Source of the DNA: an uncultured bacterium
Lineage (GTDB): Bacteria; Bacteroidota; Bacteroidia; CAILMK01
Direction of reading: 5' to 3'
NCBI GenBank assembly: GCA_903829945.1
Contig: CAIKRV010000014.1
Location: 1-40,980, forward strand
DNA: 40,980 nucleotides
Shown: piece by piece, positions 6,839-16,463 of the stretch
Numbering within the stretch: position 1 is the stretch's first letter
Layout: each line of letters starts with the position of its first letter
Position numbers and translations under genes: made by a program
The notes under the pieces: model-generated
The model's input: the letters and a program-made list of their open reading frames with translations, nothing else
Databases searched by the model: none
Told to the model about the DNA's origin: nothing

Positions 6839-7831
6839 TTATACAATTTCTGCGGCCAAAACTTTAAAGGCTTGCTCGGCAGGTTTAGCTTCATATAAAA
6901 TTTCAAACATGGTGTTTAAAATAGGCATACGCACTCCTTTTGCCTGAGCAATGGCGTGCAAAGAATTGGTAGCATAGTATCCCTCCGCAATCATGTTTAA
7001 TTCCAAGGTAGCGGCATTAATACTATAGCCTTTACCGATCATTACCCCGAAGGTTCTATTTCTGCTATATTGAGAATAGGCAGTAACCATAGTATCTCCC
7101 AAATAAGCAGCCTCCATTAAGTTGCGTTTACCCCTGCAAACTGAATTGATAAAATGTTCCATTTCCAACATACTGCTGGATATAAATACCGCTCTAAAGT
7201 TGTCGCCGTATCCTAAACCTACGGATACTCCGGCAGCTAATGCATAAACATTTTTAAGGACAGAAGCATATTCCGTTCCGTGCAAATCATGACTTGCCGA
7301 AGTATATAAAAATCTGCATTTAAAAAACCCGGAAATAAACCGAGCCGTATCCTCGTCCAGCGAAGCAAAAGTTAAATAAGATAATTTTTCAGCAGCTACT
7401 TCTTCCGCATGACATGGTCCGCTTATATTGGTAAAATGATCCAATGGGATATCAAATTTTTCATGCATGTATTGCGAAACAGAAATATTTTCAGGCTGGA
7501 TCAATCCTTTGATAGCGGAAATAATATGCTTACCTTTTAAATCATCTTTATTTAATCCTTCAACGGCAGATTTGAAATAAGCGGAAGGTGTAGCCATTAA
7601 AATATAATCTACTCCTTTTATTAAATCCTTAGCATGGGTACCGATTTTATCAGCGGCTAGTTTAATTTCGACGGAACTTAAATAATTAGGATTGTGATGA
7701 AATTTATGAACATAATCAATGGTACTTTGCTGACGTACCCACCAGCTTACTTCATGATGATTATGAGTAAGTATTTTTAATAAAGCGGTTGCCCAACTAC
7801 CACTTCCCATCACTGCAATCTTTGCTTTCAT
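6839..7831 (-). CDS. gpsA: Glycerol-3-phosphate dehydrogenase [NAD(P)+]
   Basis: A 330-aa cytoplasmic enzyme that reduces dihydroxyacetone phosphate to sn-glycerol 3-phosphate, the backbone for phospholipid synthesis. The N-terminal Rossmann motif is VMGSGSWATALLKIL (about 7-21). Further family landmarks are VDYILMATPSAYF, the substrate segment ISGPCHAEEVA (about 135-145), and YASVLKNVYALAAGVSVGLGYGDN with the conserved lysine of the active site (near 190). Length is normal for GpsA. It is the second gene of a two-gene unit, 17 bp after the M32 carboxypeptidase; no functional link between the two is obvious. It converges with the small gene at 6536-6838 with zero bases between the stops. Confidence 0.94.
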   Translation of the reverse strand: MKAKIAVMGSGSWATALLKILTHNHHEVSWWVRQQSTIDYVHKFHHNPNYLSSVEIKLAADKIGTHAKDLIKGVDYILMATPSAYFKSAVEGLNKDDLKGKHIISAIKGLIQPENISVSQYMHEKFDIPLDHFTNISGPCHAEEVAAEKLSYLTFASLDEDTARFISGFFKCRFLYTSASHDLHGTEYASVLKNVYALAAGVSVGLGYGDNFRAVFISSSMLEMEHFINSVCRGKRNLMEAAYLGDTMVTAYSQYSRNRTFGVMIGKGYSINAATLELNMIAEGYYATNSLHAIAQAKGVRMPILNTMFEILYEAKPAEQAFKVLAAEIV

Positions 7832-7848
7832 TCTTGTTATGTTAGAAA

Positions 7849-9342
7849 TTAAAATTTATAAACCTGACCAAATTTATGGTGAATATACTCGTCAAAATAG
7901 TTGTAATTTAAAGGCTCTCCGCTTACCTTTAAACATAATTCTTCTGAATCATATTGGTGTCCCAGACGATGAATATTTTCTCTAAGCCATACCAATAATG
8001 GTGCGAAGTTTTTATGATGAATTTGATGGTCTAAATCAGGAATAGCTTTAGCAGCGGTAGCATAAAATTGAGCCGCATAAAAAGTACCTAAGGAATATGT
8101 TGGGAAATAACCGATGCTACCATGTGACCAATGAATATCTTGCAATACTCCAAGCTTGGGACTAGGTACATCCAATCCTAAATATTCTTTGATTTTAGAA
8201 TTCCAAATGTCCTCTAAATCCAAAATGTCTAAACTACCTTCCATCAATCCTTTTTCAATTTCATATCTTAATAAAATATGAAAATGATAAGTAACTTCAT
8301 CGGAATCGGTTCTTATCAAATTGGGTTCAATTTTATTAATAGCCTTAAAAAAAGATTGCGATGATTTATTAGCAAATGCTTCAGGGAAGGAATTTTGAAA
8401 GGTATCCCAATAAGCATCTATAAAATTAAAAGATTTACCAACATTATTTTCCCAGAGTCTGGATTGCGATTCATGAATAGCTAAGGATACCGGTTCCCCT
8501 GCAGGCAACCCGTACTGGGAATCGGGAAGACCTTGTTCATATAACCCATGTCCCACTTCATGAATGACGCCCCAAACTGATTCTAATAAGTTGTTTTCCT
8601 TATAGCGGGTAGTGATACGAACATCATTTGGATTAAAACTGGTAGTAAACGGATGTTCTGATATATCCAATCGACCACGATTCCAATCAAAGCCTAAGCC
8701 GGTGGCAATAGTTTTGCACAATGCTTCTTGAGCTTGAATAGGGAAATCGGCATTTAAGATAGCTTGGTCAGGAGCTTCTTGATCCTTTATTTTATTGATA
8801 AAAGCACCTAATTTAGACTTTACCCCACTAAAAACGGTATCAAGGGTGTTGGTTTTCATACCGGGTTCATATTCGTCTAACAAGGCATCATAGGGATGGC
8901 CTTGGTATCCAAATCGGGCAGCCTTTTCACGGCTTAATTCAAAAACTTCTTTAAGTTGAGGGGCAAATACCTTGAAATCATCCTTATCTCTGGCTTGCAT
9001 CCATGCCTTATAAGATTGTGAAATGGCTTGTGATAATCGTTTTACGAAATCATTATCCAATTTACGTTCTCGCTCATATAAACGTACTGACTCTTGTACA
9101 TTACGTCTTTCTATGGCATTTAAGGTATCATCTTTAGCTAATTTAGCTAATAAATCACCCATTTCATTAGAAGTAGATAAATCATGAACCAAACCGGCCA
9201 ATGTGGATATCTGTTGTGACCGAAAATCACTGCCACCCTTGGGCATATAGATTTCCATATCCCAATTAAGAACGGCATGGGTATAGGCCAAATCAGAGAT
9301 ATTGCTTCTTAATTGATGAAACTTAGTATATAATTCATTCAT
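7849..9342 (-). CDS. Carboxypeptidase Taq, M32 family metallopeptidase
   Basis: A 497-aa cytoplasmic zinc carboxypeptidase that removes C-terminal residues from peptides with broad specificity. The zinc motif H261-E-V-G-H265 lies in VIHEVGHGLYEQGLP, followed by the third-ligand region HESQSRLWENNVG. The M32-specific segment NPNDVRITTRY and the C-terminal YSLGTFYAAQ are present. Length matches the family (about 500 aa). Its ATG lies beside a divergent 145-bp gap shared with the gene at 9488. A near -7 sequence TAATTTG occurs on the minus strand about 26 nt upstream (9375-9369). It is followed by gpsA in the same direction. Confidence 0.93.
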   Translation of the reverse strand: MNELYTKFHQLRSNISDLAYTHAVLNWDMEIYMPKGGSDFRSQQISTLAGLVHDLSTSNEMGDLLAKLAKDDTLNAIERRNVQESVRLYERERKLDNDFVKRLSQAISQSYKAWMQARDKDDFKVFAPQLKEVFELSREKAARFGYQGHPYDALLDEYEPGMKTNTLDTVFSGVKSKLGAFINKIKDQEAPDQAILNADFPIQAQEALCKTIATGLGFDWNRGRLDISEHPFTTSFNPNDVRITTRYKENNLLESVWGVIHEVGHGLYEQGLPDSQYGLPAGEPVSLAIHESQSRLWENNVGKSFNFIDAYWDTFQNSFPEAFANKSSQSFFKAINKIEPNLIRTDSDEVTYHFHILLRYEIEKGLMEGSLDILDLEDIWNSKIKEYLGLDVPSPKLGVLQDIHWSHGSIGYFPTYSLGTFYAAQFYATAAKAIPDLDHQIHHKNFAPLLVWLRENIHRLGHQYDSEELCLKVSGEPLNYNYFDEYIHHKFGQVYKF

Positions 9343-9487
9343 TGGTGGTCATTTTTGGTTTTAGAAAGCAAATTAGAGGGATAACTTGAAGTAATTATCC
9401 CTAAATATTTATTTTCATTAATTGCGTTCAAAAATAAGGACAATTTTTAATTTTGAAACCTAACGGAAGATCTGATTTATAAAAATA

Positions 9488-12190
9488 ATGGCTGAAGCAC
9501 TAAAAAGGAAAAATCAGTTTATAATAGTACCTATTATTGCCGTACTATTATGTATTGCCCTAATTTATTTCTTTTTAATTTCACCGGGAAAGAAATTCCC
9601 ATCTGCAGCCATGGCTTTGCCCACTTCGGGAATTGTTATTTACAAAGGCATACATCCTGTTGAAGGATTCGAAAAATTGAAACATACCGATTTATTTCAT
9701 TTCCTGGCAACTAATGAAAGTCTGCAACAATTTGATTCAGACCTACATTTTTTTGATTCTTTACTTAACAAAAGTGTCAAATTAAAAAATTTGCTAGGTG
9801 GTAAACCGCTTTTTGCTAGTGTGCATTTAACGGGTTCAAACAATTTTGATATGCTTTTTCTGCTTCAGACGGAAGAAAAATATACCAAGGAAGAATATTA
9901 TAATTTTTTTAAAGATCTTGGCCATGATCTTGATTTTTATGAAAGAAATTATGAAGGCACCTCAATTTATGATGTAAAAGATGTTCAAAAAAATGATATT
10001 TTTTCTTTTAGTTTAATTCATGGAATTTTGGCTATTAGCAAAAATGCCTCCTTGGTGGAAGATGCGTTAAGTGCATTTAAACAAAACTCACACAAAGCTT
10101 CATCATTTATTGAGGCAGCTGCCGTGGATGATCAAAAGGAAAAATTGTTTATTAATTTTAAAAATTTAGGTAATACCTTGGCTCCCTTTGTAAATCCAAA
10201 ATTTAAGGATTTAGTCTTGGGACTTAAAGATTATTTGGGTGTTGGAGCTTATGCCTTTAATTTTGATAATGAATCAATACAATTGGATGGAACATGTATT
10301 TCGGATGAACAAAGCTTTTTGCCGGAAGCCTTTAAAGAGCAAAAAGAACATGATGCTAAATTATTACAAATGCTACCGGCCAGATGTGCTATGGCATTAA
10401 TGTGGAATATACAGGATTTTGCAAAATATGAACAAAATTACCTGACCCATAAACAAAAAGATCCGGATAAAACCAAAGAAAATACTTGGACTAAATTTTT
10501 AGCAGATAGAAGAGTAACATCAGCTTCAATAAATAAAATATTTAAAGGAGAATGGGCGTATTGGTTACCTGAAATCAGTAACTCCAATGATTCAATCAAT
10601 CCTATTTTTATATGCAAAGTAGATACGCTACATGCCGGATTATTGGATAGTATTAACCAAAACAAAGCATATATTCAATTAAATTATAAAAATTACGCTG
10701 GCTTAAAAGCGGATTTGATTCATGCATCGGATTTTAAAATACTCTTAAATAGTTTATTTGGTTCTTTATTTTCAAATTTTGATCATCCATACTATACTCG
10801 TATTGGGGAGTATTTGGTATGGTCAAATAGCTCGGAAGGCATCATTTCATATATAAATTTATTAATCAGTAATCAGCCACTAAATAATTCGATTAAATGG
10901 AAGGCAATATCAGATAATTTGCCCGCCAATAGTAATTTTACAATGTTTATTAATCCTCCTAAATGTAATATTTATCTTGGTGCTATTTTAAATAGTTCTT
11001 TACAATCAAATTTCAAAAATAATACTGCAATAATAAATGGTTTGGATGCAATTTATTTCGGTTTAAATGCTCAAAAAAGTACTTTAGGAATTATACGAAG
11101 TAATCCGGAATTGAAGAAAATAGAAACCGTATGGGAAATGAATTTGGAAAACGAAATTGCAAGTATTCCCCAGTGTATTGTAAATGCTGATAAAAGTGAA
11201 TCACTCTTTATTACGGATAAGGAAAATATAGCCTATTTACTCAATACAAATGGAAAACTATTATGGAAAAAACAACTGGATGCTCCATTATCCGGGAGTG
11301 TAGTAGCAATTGATTTATTAGATAATGATGAATCAAAATACTTATTTGCCAGTAAAAATACTTTGTATATGCTGGATAAAGATGGAAAGGATGTCGGTAA
11401 TTATCCTTTGCATCTGGGCTCTCGCAGTACCAGTGGCGTGGCTATTTTTGATTTTAATAATAATAAAAATTACAACTTTTTTGTAGGCACCCAAAATAAT
11501 AGGATTTACGGTTATTACGGAAATGGTAAGCCTTTGCCGGGTTGGAATCCTCAAATAATTGATGCCCCTTTGGTATTGCCTCTGCAGAGTTTCCAATTTA
11601 AGGATGACACATATTTGCTGGGCGTGAGTAATCGCGGTACAGTGTATGTATGGAGGCCAAATGGGGATAAATTTATTAAGCCGGTTGAACTTAAAACTAA
11701 ATTTACTAATCCATTTAAAATTCAGATGGGCAAAACTAAGAAAAATACCAGTTTTGCTTCCATTGATTCTACCGGTACCTTACATCGGGTTAATTTGGAA
11801 CGTGAAATAAGTGAACATGATTATTCTATTGGCGAGGGAAAAGTTTTTTATGATGAATTTAAAAGCGATAGCAATGCTAAGAATTTATATTTAATTGCCA
11901 ATAAAAATACAATTAATGCCTATGATAAAGACAAAAAGAAATGGAAGTTAAAGGTTGACTACCCAATGCTTTATCCTCCTAGTATTTATACTATTCAAGA
12001 TAATATTTGGATTGGATACGTTGCCCCTGAAAAGGATAAAATTTATTTATCGAATACCAAAGGTAAATTATATAAAGGTTTTCCAATTCATGGTAATATG
12101 CCTTTTATACTTCGTGATTTTAATCAGGATGGTTCAATTTTAATATTTACGGTTTCCAAAAATAAAAAGTTAATAATGTATCGACTGTAA
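9488..12190 (+). CDS. Membrane-anchored DUF3352-like protein with C-terminal beta-propeller
   Basis: A 900-aa protein. Residues 14-33 form a single N-terminal membrane helix (FIIVPIIAVLLCIALIYFFL), so the rest should be periplasmic. Residues about 40-540 resemble the DUF3352 type found in Bacteroidota: PTSGIVIYKG, repeated beta/alpha units and SFSLIHGILAISKNASLVEDAL. From about 555 to the end come six or seven repeats of the type 'LFITDKENIAYLLNTNGKLLWKKQL' / 'YLFASKNTLYMLDKDGK', which resemble quinoprotein or FG-GAP propeller blades. The role is unknown; an envelope scaffold or binding function is an inference. The gene is AT-rich like its neighbours and is followed after 21 bp by the beta-helix gene, probably in one transcript. 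Confidence 0.75.
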   Translation: MAEALKRKNQFIIVPIIAVLLCIALIYFFLISPGKKFPSAAMALPTSGIVIYKGIHPVEGFEKLKHTDLFHFLATNESLQQFDSDLHFFDSLLNKSVKLKNLLGGKPLFASVHLTGSNNFDMLFLLQTEEKYTKEEYYNFFKDLGHDLDFYERNYEGTSIYDVKDVQKNDIFSFSLIHGILAISKNASLVEDALSAFKQNSHKASSFIEAAAVDDQKEKLFINFKNLGNTLAPFVNPKFKDLVLGLKDYLGVGAYAFNFDNESIQLDGTCISDEQSFLPEAFKEQKEHDAKLLQMLPARCAMALMWNIQDFAKYEQNYLTHKQKDPDKTKENTWTKFLADRRVTSASINKIFKGEWAYWLPEISNSNDSINPIFICKVDTLHAGLLDSINQNKAYIQLNYKNYAGLKADLIHASDFKILLNSLFGSLFSNFDHPYYTRIGEYLVWSNSSEGIISYINLLISNQPLNNSIKWKAISDNLPANSNFTMFINPPKCNIYLGAILNSSLQSNFKNNTAIINGLDAIYFGLNAQKSTLGIIRSNPELKKIETVWEMNLENEIASIPQCIVNADKSESLFITDKENIAYLLNTNGKLLWKKQLDAPLSGSVVAIDLLDNDESKYLFASKNTLYMLDKDGKDVGNYPLHLGSRSTSGVAIFDFNNNKNYNFFVGTQNNRIYGYYGNGKPLPGWNPQIIDAPLVLPLQSFQFKDDTYLLGVSNRGTVYVWRPNGDKFIKPVELKTKFTNPFKIQMGKTKKNTSFASIDSTGTLHRVNLEREISEHDYSIGEGKVFYDEFKSDSNAKNLYLIANKNTINAYDKDKKKWKLKVDYPMLYPPSIYTIQDNIWIGYVAPEKDKIYLSNTKGKLYKGFPIHGNMPFILRDFNQDGSILIFTVSKNKKLIMYRL

Positions 12191-12211
12191 TTAACTTTAA
12201 ACGTACATTTT

Positions 12212-14104
12212 ATGAAGAAAATTCACTTTTTTCTTATTGTTATATTTTTACATTTTATCCCTAAAAATGTTGATGCTACAAATTATTATTTTAGCGGTAA
12301 AGGAAAGGATACTAATAATGGATTAAGCACCTCTACGCCATGGAAAAATATCAGCAAGGTAAATAATATTCATTTTCATCCCGGAGATTCGGTTTTATTA
12401 CAAGGTGGCAGTTCTTTTTCTGGCTATATTTGGCTACAGGCAGAGGATTCCGGGAACGCTTTACATCCGGTGGTATTTTCTACTTATGGCACTGGAAGAG
12501 CGAATATTAATGCCGGAAATAGTTTTGGATTGTATGCCTATAATGTATCAGGATTTGAAATTTATAATATAAATTTTGTAGGAAGTGGACCTTGGATGAA
12601 TACCTCAGGTGGTATTATATTTTATGCCGATTCTATCGGTAATATTAAATTTAAACATCTTAAAATACAAAACGTAGATGTGCATGGCTTTGGTAAAGAA
12701 GGAATTACCTTAGGTAGTTATAATAAAAACACTGGATTTGGGGATGTGTTTTTAGATCATTTAAATGTATATGATAATAAAAACGCGGGAATTTTATCCT
12801 ACAGTGAATCTTATTTATACAGGAAGGCGCATCTTAATTTTAATATTACTTTTTGCAATGTATACAACAATAGAGGGGACTCTACTTACTTAACGAATCA
12901 TACCGGTGATGGCATTGTTATTGGGGGGTGCACAGGAGTGACTATTTCAAATTGTGTTGCCCATGATAATGGGGGACAATGTTATTGTAAAACCGCTGGT
13001 CCTGCTGGAATATGGGTATATGAATGCGATTCCGCTGCAATTCGATATTGTGAAAGTTATCATAATCAAAGAAAGGGTGGGGTAGATGGTGATGGTTTTG
13101 ATCTGGATATTTATACATCCAATTCGGTGATGGAGTATAATTATAGCCACGATAATGAAGGGGTAGGTTATTTATTAACTTCATGGACCAATGATACAAC
13201 CCATCAAAAAAACGCTATTAGATATAATGTTGGACAAAACAATGGCGATGGCATATTGTTATACGGACCATTTTTTAATGAAGAAATATATAATAATACT
13301 ATTTATTCTGCTGAAAGAAATCCAATATATGGTTTTAAAATTGATCATGGATTTTGGGCATTGAATTTTGGTTTTCCAAGTAATTATTCCAGGAATATAT
13401 TTGTTCGGAATAATATTTTTTATATGCACGGAAATGTCAATGCAGTTGAAATTGATGCTAAGCAAACTAAAGGTGATTCTAATGTGTTTTTTCAAGGCAA
13501 TGTATATTATAATGATTCGGGTAATTTAACCTATATCCAAAATAATATAACTTATAAATCACTATCCGCTTGGCGTAATGCAACGGTTCAGGAAATTATT
13601 AAAACTGATACCTTGGGATGGGAAATGAATCCTTTATTAAAGGCAGCCGGCAAAGGTTTAACTATCGGCAATACCACTAATTTAAACTCCTTAATAGCCT
13701 ATCAAATATTTGATTCTTCAGCAATTATTGGTTTAGGATTAAATATGGATTCTATTTTGAGTATTACTAATGTTTTGGATTACTTTAATGATACTTTAAG
13801 CCTGCATTCCAAATTTACCCCCGGTGCACATGAACCTCAAATTAAATCTATAAAAACACCTTTGGAAAGCATTAATAACTTTAATGAACATTTTGAAATT
13901 TATCCTAATCCCGGTTTTGATATTTTGACCTTGAAAGGTCAAAATTCAAATAATCAAATTGTAAAAATAGTAAATAATTTAGGGCAAGCTTTATTCATTA
14001 AAAATTTTAATGGAACAATAAATATTCCGGTAAGCAATTTAAAAAGCGGACTATATTTTATTGAGGTGGATGGAAAAATGGTAGGTAAATGGATGAAATT
14101 ATAA
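12212..14104 (+). CDS. Secreted right-handed beta-helix protein with T9SS sorting domain
   Basis: A 630-aa protein with signal peptide (MKKIHFFLIVIFLHFIPKNVDA), then TNYYFSGKGKDTNNGLSTSTPW, the usual opening of pectate-lyase-like/beta-helix proteins (DUF1565-like). The central region (about 80-420) has Asn/Gly-rich coil repeats (for example ISNCVAHDNGG, YNYSHDNEGVGYLLTS, YNVGQNNGDGILLYG) typical of parallel beta-helices that bind or cleave polysaccharides. The last about 70 residues (FEIYPNPGFDILTLKG...LKSGLYFIEV) are a Por secretion-tail domain, recognised by the type IX machinery for export and surface attachment or release. Catalytic residues cannot be assigned, so lyase activity is only possible. 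It lies 21 bp after the DUF3352-like gene. Confidence 0.88.
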   Translation: MKKIHFFLIVIFLHFIPKNVDATNYYFSGKGKDTNNGLSTSTPWKNISKVNNIHFHPGDSVLLQGGSSFSGYIWLQAEDSGNALHPVVFSTYGTGRANINAGNSFGLYAYNVSGFEIYNINFVGSGPWMNTSGGIIFYADSIGNIKFKHLKIQNVDVHGFGKEGITLGSYNKNTGFGDVFLDHLNVYDNKNAGILSYSESYLYRKAHLNFNITFCNVYNNRGDSTYLTNHTGDGIVIGGCTGVTISNCVAHDNGGQCYCKTAGPAGIWVYECDSAAIRYCESYHNQRKGGVDGDGFDLDIYTSNSVMEYNYSHDNEGVGYLLTSWTNDTTHQKNAIRYNVGQNNGDGILLYGPFFNEEIYNNTIYSAERNPIYGFKIDHGFWALNFGFPSNYSRNIFVRNNIFYMHGNVNAVEIDAKQTKGDSNVFFQGNVYYNDSGNLTYIQNNITYKSLSAWRNATVQEIIKTDTLGWEMNPLLKAAGKGLTIGNTTNLNSLIAYQIFDSSAIIGLGLNMDSILSITNVLDYFNDTLSLHSKFTPGAHEPQIKSIKTPLESINNFNEHFEIYPNPGFDILTLKGQNSNNQIVKIVNNLGQALFIKNFNGTINIPVSNLKSGLYFIEVDGKMVGKWMKL

Positions 14105-14114
14105 ATTTTCGTAT

Positions 14115-14882
14115 TTAAGAAATTTTACTTCTAACGGATTTGCTTAAATAAATATACAAGGTATTTAGCAATTCATTATCTCCAATTAATTTTAAATGAT
14201 TTTCAATCGTTTTGCGATCGCCTCGTATGGCCGGGCCGGTTTGTGCTGTTTCCGGACCTAAAATAAAAGCTTTTCGAATAGTTTCATAGGCAATAGGTTC
14301 AAGAATATCAAATGGGATATTATTTTCTTTACATATATCATCTGCTATGCTAAGCAGATGATTGCTGAAATTATTGACCCATACTGCAGCAAGATGCAGT
14401 GCACTACGCTGTTGACTCGTTAAATAATAAATTTTATCACTTAAGGAAGTACTTAATTGATCAATTTCTTGTTTTACAAATTCATTACTGGCTTCCAAGC
14501 AAATAGGAATTTCATCCCAAGTCACGCTATTTTCTTTAGTAAAAGTAAATAAAGGATATATAACTCCGTAATTGTCGCTGTATTTGGATAATACATTCAT
14601 ATTTATGGATCCTGAGGTGTGCAGAAAGATTTTATTTCCCATGAATTTTAAATCCAAATCAGTGCTTAATGCATCATCTTTGATCGCAAGAATGTATATA
14701 TCTGCTTCTGTACTAATGGAACTTAATTCGCTGGTATATGGGCAATATAATTTCTCTCCCAGTTGGCGGGCATTTCCTAAACTTTTGGAATACACTCCAA
14801 TAATATGATTGCCTGATTTCTGTAACCCAATACCGATATGGGTGGCTACATTTCCGGCGCCTATAATGAATATCTTTTTCAT
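14115..14882 (-). CDS. Rossmann-fold oxidoreductase-like protein with DUF2520 domain
   Basis: A 255-aa protein. The N-terminal NAD(P)-binding motif is IIGAGNVATHIGIGLQKSG (about 5-23), followed by ADIYILAIKDDAL and FLHTSGSINM, as in F420-dependent NADP oxidoreductase-like or pyrroline-carboxylate-reductase-like enzymes. The C-terminal half carries DUF2520 features (ALHLAAVWVNNFSNHLLSIADDIC and TGPAIRGDRKTIENHL). The substrate is unknown for the family. In Bacteroidota this gene is often found beside kdsC, UbiA and maf, as here, but on the opposite strand and divergent from kdsC. A perfect TAnnTTTG box lies 8 nt upstream of its ATG. Confidence 0.88.
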   Translation of the reverse strand: MKKIFIIGAGNVATHIGIGLQKSGNHIIGVYSKSLGNARQLGEKLYCPYTSELSSISTEADIYILAIKDDALSTDLDLKFMGNKIFLHTSGSINMNVLSKYSDNYGVIYPLFTFTKENSVTWDEIPICLEASNEFVKQEIDQLSTSLSDKIYYLTSQQRSALHLAAVWVNNFSNHLLSIADDICKENNIPFDILEPIAYETIRKAFILGPETAQTGPAIRGDRKTIENHLKLIGDNELLNTLYIYLSKSVRSKIS

Positions 14883-14890
14883 TCTTTATG

Positions 14891-14898
14891 CAAATATA
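14891..14898 (-). promoter_or_regulatory. -7 box TATATTTG for the DUF2520 gene
   Basis: A perfect minus-strand TAnnTTTG match, 8 nt before the ATG (first base 14882). No clear -33 element. The 188-bp gap to kdsC holds both divergent promoters. Confidence 0.55.
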
Positions 14899-15052
14899 CT
14901 TCAGTTGCTATCAGATTATTCTTGCTATTTGAAAATGAATCGTTAATTTACACATTTTAATTGTTTAATATATTGATTAACAAGTTAATATATAATAGTT
15001 GTGTTTTTATATTTATTTTTAATGTTTTGCACCAAAGAGCAAATACTATTCC

Positions 15053-15060
15053 TAATTTTG
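15053..15060 (+). promoter_or_regulatory. -7 box TAATTTTG for kdsC
   Basis: A perfect TAnnTTTG match, 10 nt before the ATG at 15071. A TTTG at 15026-15029 is 23 nt upstream, slightly too far for the usual 19-nt spacing. It would drive the kdsC-UbiA-maf-DUF423 series. Confidence 0.6.
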
Positions 15061-15070
15061 CTATAAAATT

Positions 15071-15583
15071 ATGCCTATGACAATGCAATTTTTCGATAAA
15101 CTTAAGCAAATAAAAGCCTTTGTTTTTGATGTGGATGGAGTACTGACTGATGGAATGCTTTTACTCCTGGGGGATGGTGAATGGTTACGTAGCATGAGTA
15201 TAAAGGATGGATTTGCACTAAAGCATGCCATTGAAAATAGGTACAAAATATGCGTTATTTCAGGTAGTGATTCCGAAGCCATTTTGTATAGATTACAAGC
15301 CTTGGGCATAGAAGCTATTTTTAGTAGGGTAGAAAATAAGCTGGCTGCCATGGAGAAATTTTTATTACAAAATAATTTAGCTACTCATGAAGTCGTATAT
15401 ATGGGCGATGATATTCCGGATATAGAATTGATGCGCAGGGCCGGATTTTCAGCATGTCCTGCTGATGCAGTACAGGAAGTAAAGGATATTGCAGATTATA
15501 TTTGCCAAGCCCCCGGAGGTAAAGGTGCGGTAAGGGAAGTAATGGAAATGGTTTTAAAACTTAATGGACATTGGAGCTTTTAA
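15071..15583 (+). CDS. kdsC: KDO 8-phosphate phosphatase-like HAD hydrolase (KdsC family)
   Basis: A 170-aa cytoplasmic HAD phosphatase. KdsC removes phosphate from 3-deoxy-D-manno-octulosonate 8-phosphate, giving KDO for the LPS inner core. Visible HAD motifs: I, FVFD20-V-D22-GVLTDG (nucleophile and acid/base Asp); II, CVISGSDS; III region, ENKLAAMEKF; IV, VVYMGDDIPDIELM (Mg2+ ligands). The C-terminal QAPGGKGAVREV is characteristic of KdsC. Length is the usual 165-185 aa, with no cap domain. First gene of a tight series: 6 bp to the UbiA gene, then 1 bp to maf and 8 bp to DUF423. Confidence 0.9.
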   Translation: MPMTMQFFDKLKQIKAFVFDVDGVLTDGMLLLLGDGEWLRSMSIKDGFALKHAIENRYKICVISGSDSEAILYRLQALGIEAIFSRVENKLAAMEKFLLQNNLATHEVVYMGDDIPDIELMRRAGFSACPADAVQEVKDIADYICQAPGGKGAVREVMEMVLKLNGHWSF

Positions 15584-15589
15584 CATTTT

Positions 15590-16462
15590 ATGCTACCATT
15601 TTTAAAACTCATTCGCTATAAGAATTTACTTATTATTTTACTTACGCAAATTTTAGTGTATCTTTTTTTGCGTGAAGAATCTAGTATTGGTGATATATTA
15701 AATCCTTATTTTTTATTATTGGCATTATCTACTTTTCTGATAGCAGCGGCCGGCTATATGATTAATGACTATTCGGATGTAAAAATTGATGTTATTAATA
15801 AGCCCGAAGGATTATTGGTCGGGAAATATTTTTCGTCAAGATGGGTGCTAGTCCTTCACTTATTTTTTAATTTTACGGGCATTTGTATCGGTGCGTTTTT
15901 AAATTACAAACTGGGGATAATAGATTTATTTACGGCTTGGTTACTTTGGAGATATTCAGTTAGTTTTAAGTATAAATTATTTGTCGGTAATTTGGTCATT
16001 GCCTTCTTGATGGCCTTATCTATAATTGTTGTTTATTATCCTTTTAGAGATATACTATTGCAATGGTTATTGTTTTATGCCTGCTTTGCATTTATGACCG
16101 GTTTTGTTCGTGAAATTATAAAGGACATAGAGGATATAGAAGGTGATGCTGCTAATAATTGTAAAACCATTCCTATCGTTTACGGCATGTACAAAACTAA
16201 AATTATTTTGGTGTACACCATAGTGAGTATCATTACTCTTTTACTCTTTGTTATCTTTTACTTTATTTATCAAAAAGCAATTATATATCCAATTTATTTA
16301 AGTGCATTTATTCTTTTCCCTTTCCTTAGAATTTTAATGCTTTTAAGAAATGCGGATACCAAAAAATCATTTAGTTTGCTGAGCAGAAATTTGAAAATTA
16401 TGATGGTTTTAGGAACATTATCTATGGCATTACGATGGGTATGGATTAATTATTCAATATAA
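15590..16462 (+). CDS. UbiA-family prenyltransferase, geranylgeranylglycerol-phosphate geranylgeranyltransferase-like
   Basis: A 290-aa integral membrane protein with about eight hydrophobic helices. The first Asp-rich motif is N59-D60-YSD63-VKI-D67-VIN-KP, which binds the prenyl diphosphate through Mg2+. The second is REIIKDIEDIEGD (about 175-187). These define the UbiA superfamily. The NDYSDVKIDVINKPE form and the neighbourhood (kdsC, maf) match the Bacteroidota branch usually annotated as geranylgeranylglycerol-phosphate geranylgeranyltransferase, the step that in archaea attaches a second isoprenoid chain to the ether-lipid backbone. Its bacterial product is unsettled; a quinone-type role is the alternative. 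It ends one base before maf starts, so the genes should be translated together. Confidence 0.85.
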   Translation: MLPFLKLIRYKNLLIILLTQILVYLFLREESSIGDILNPYFLLLALSTFLIAAAGYMINDYSDVKIDVINKPEGLLVGKYFSSRWVLVLHLFFNFTGICIGAFLNYKLGIIDLFTAWLLWRYSVSFKYKLFVGNLVIAFLMALSIIVVYYPFRDILLQWLLFYACFAFMTGFVREIIKDIEDIEGDAANNCKTIPIVYGMYKTKIILVYTIVSIITLLLFVIFYFIYQKAIIYPIYLSAFILFPFLRILMLLRNADTKKSFSLLSRNLKIMMVLGTLSMALRWVWINYSI

Positions 16463-16463
16463 A

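Noticed and set aside
15590-16462. Reading the UbiA protein as MenA or 4-hydroxybenzoate prenyltransferase
   Set aside because: No quinone-pathway gene is nearby and the kdsC/maf context fits the geranylgeranylglycerol-phosphate branch better; not excluded, so stated as an alternative.
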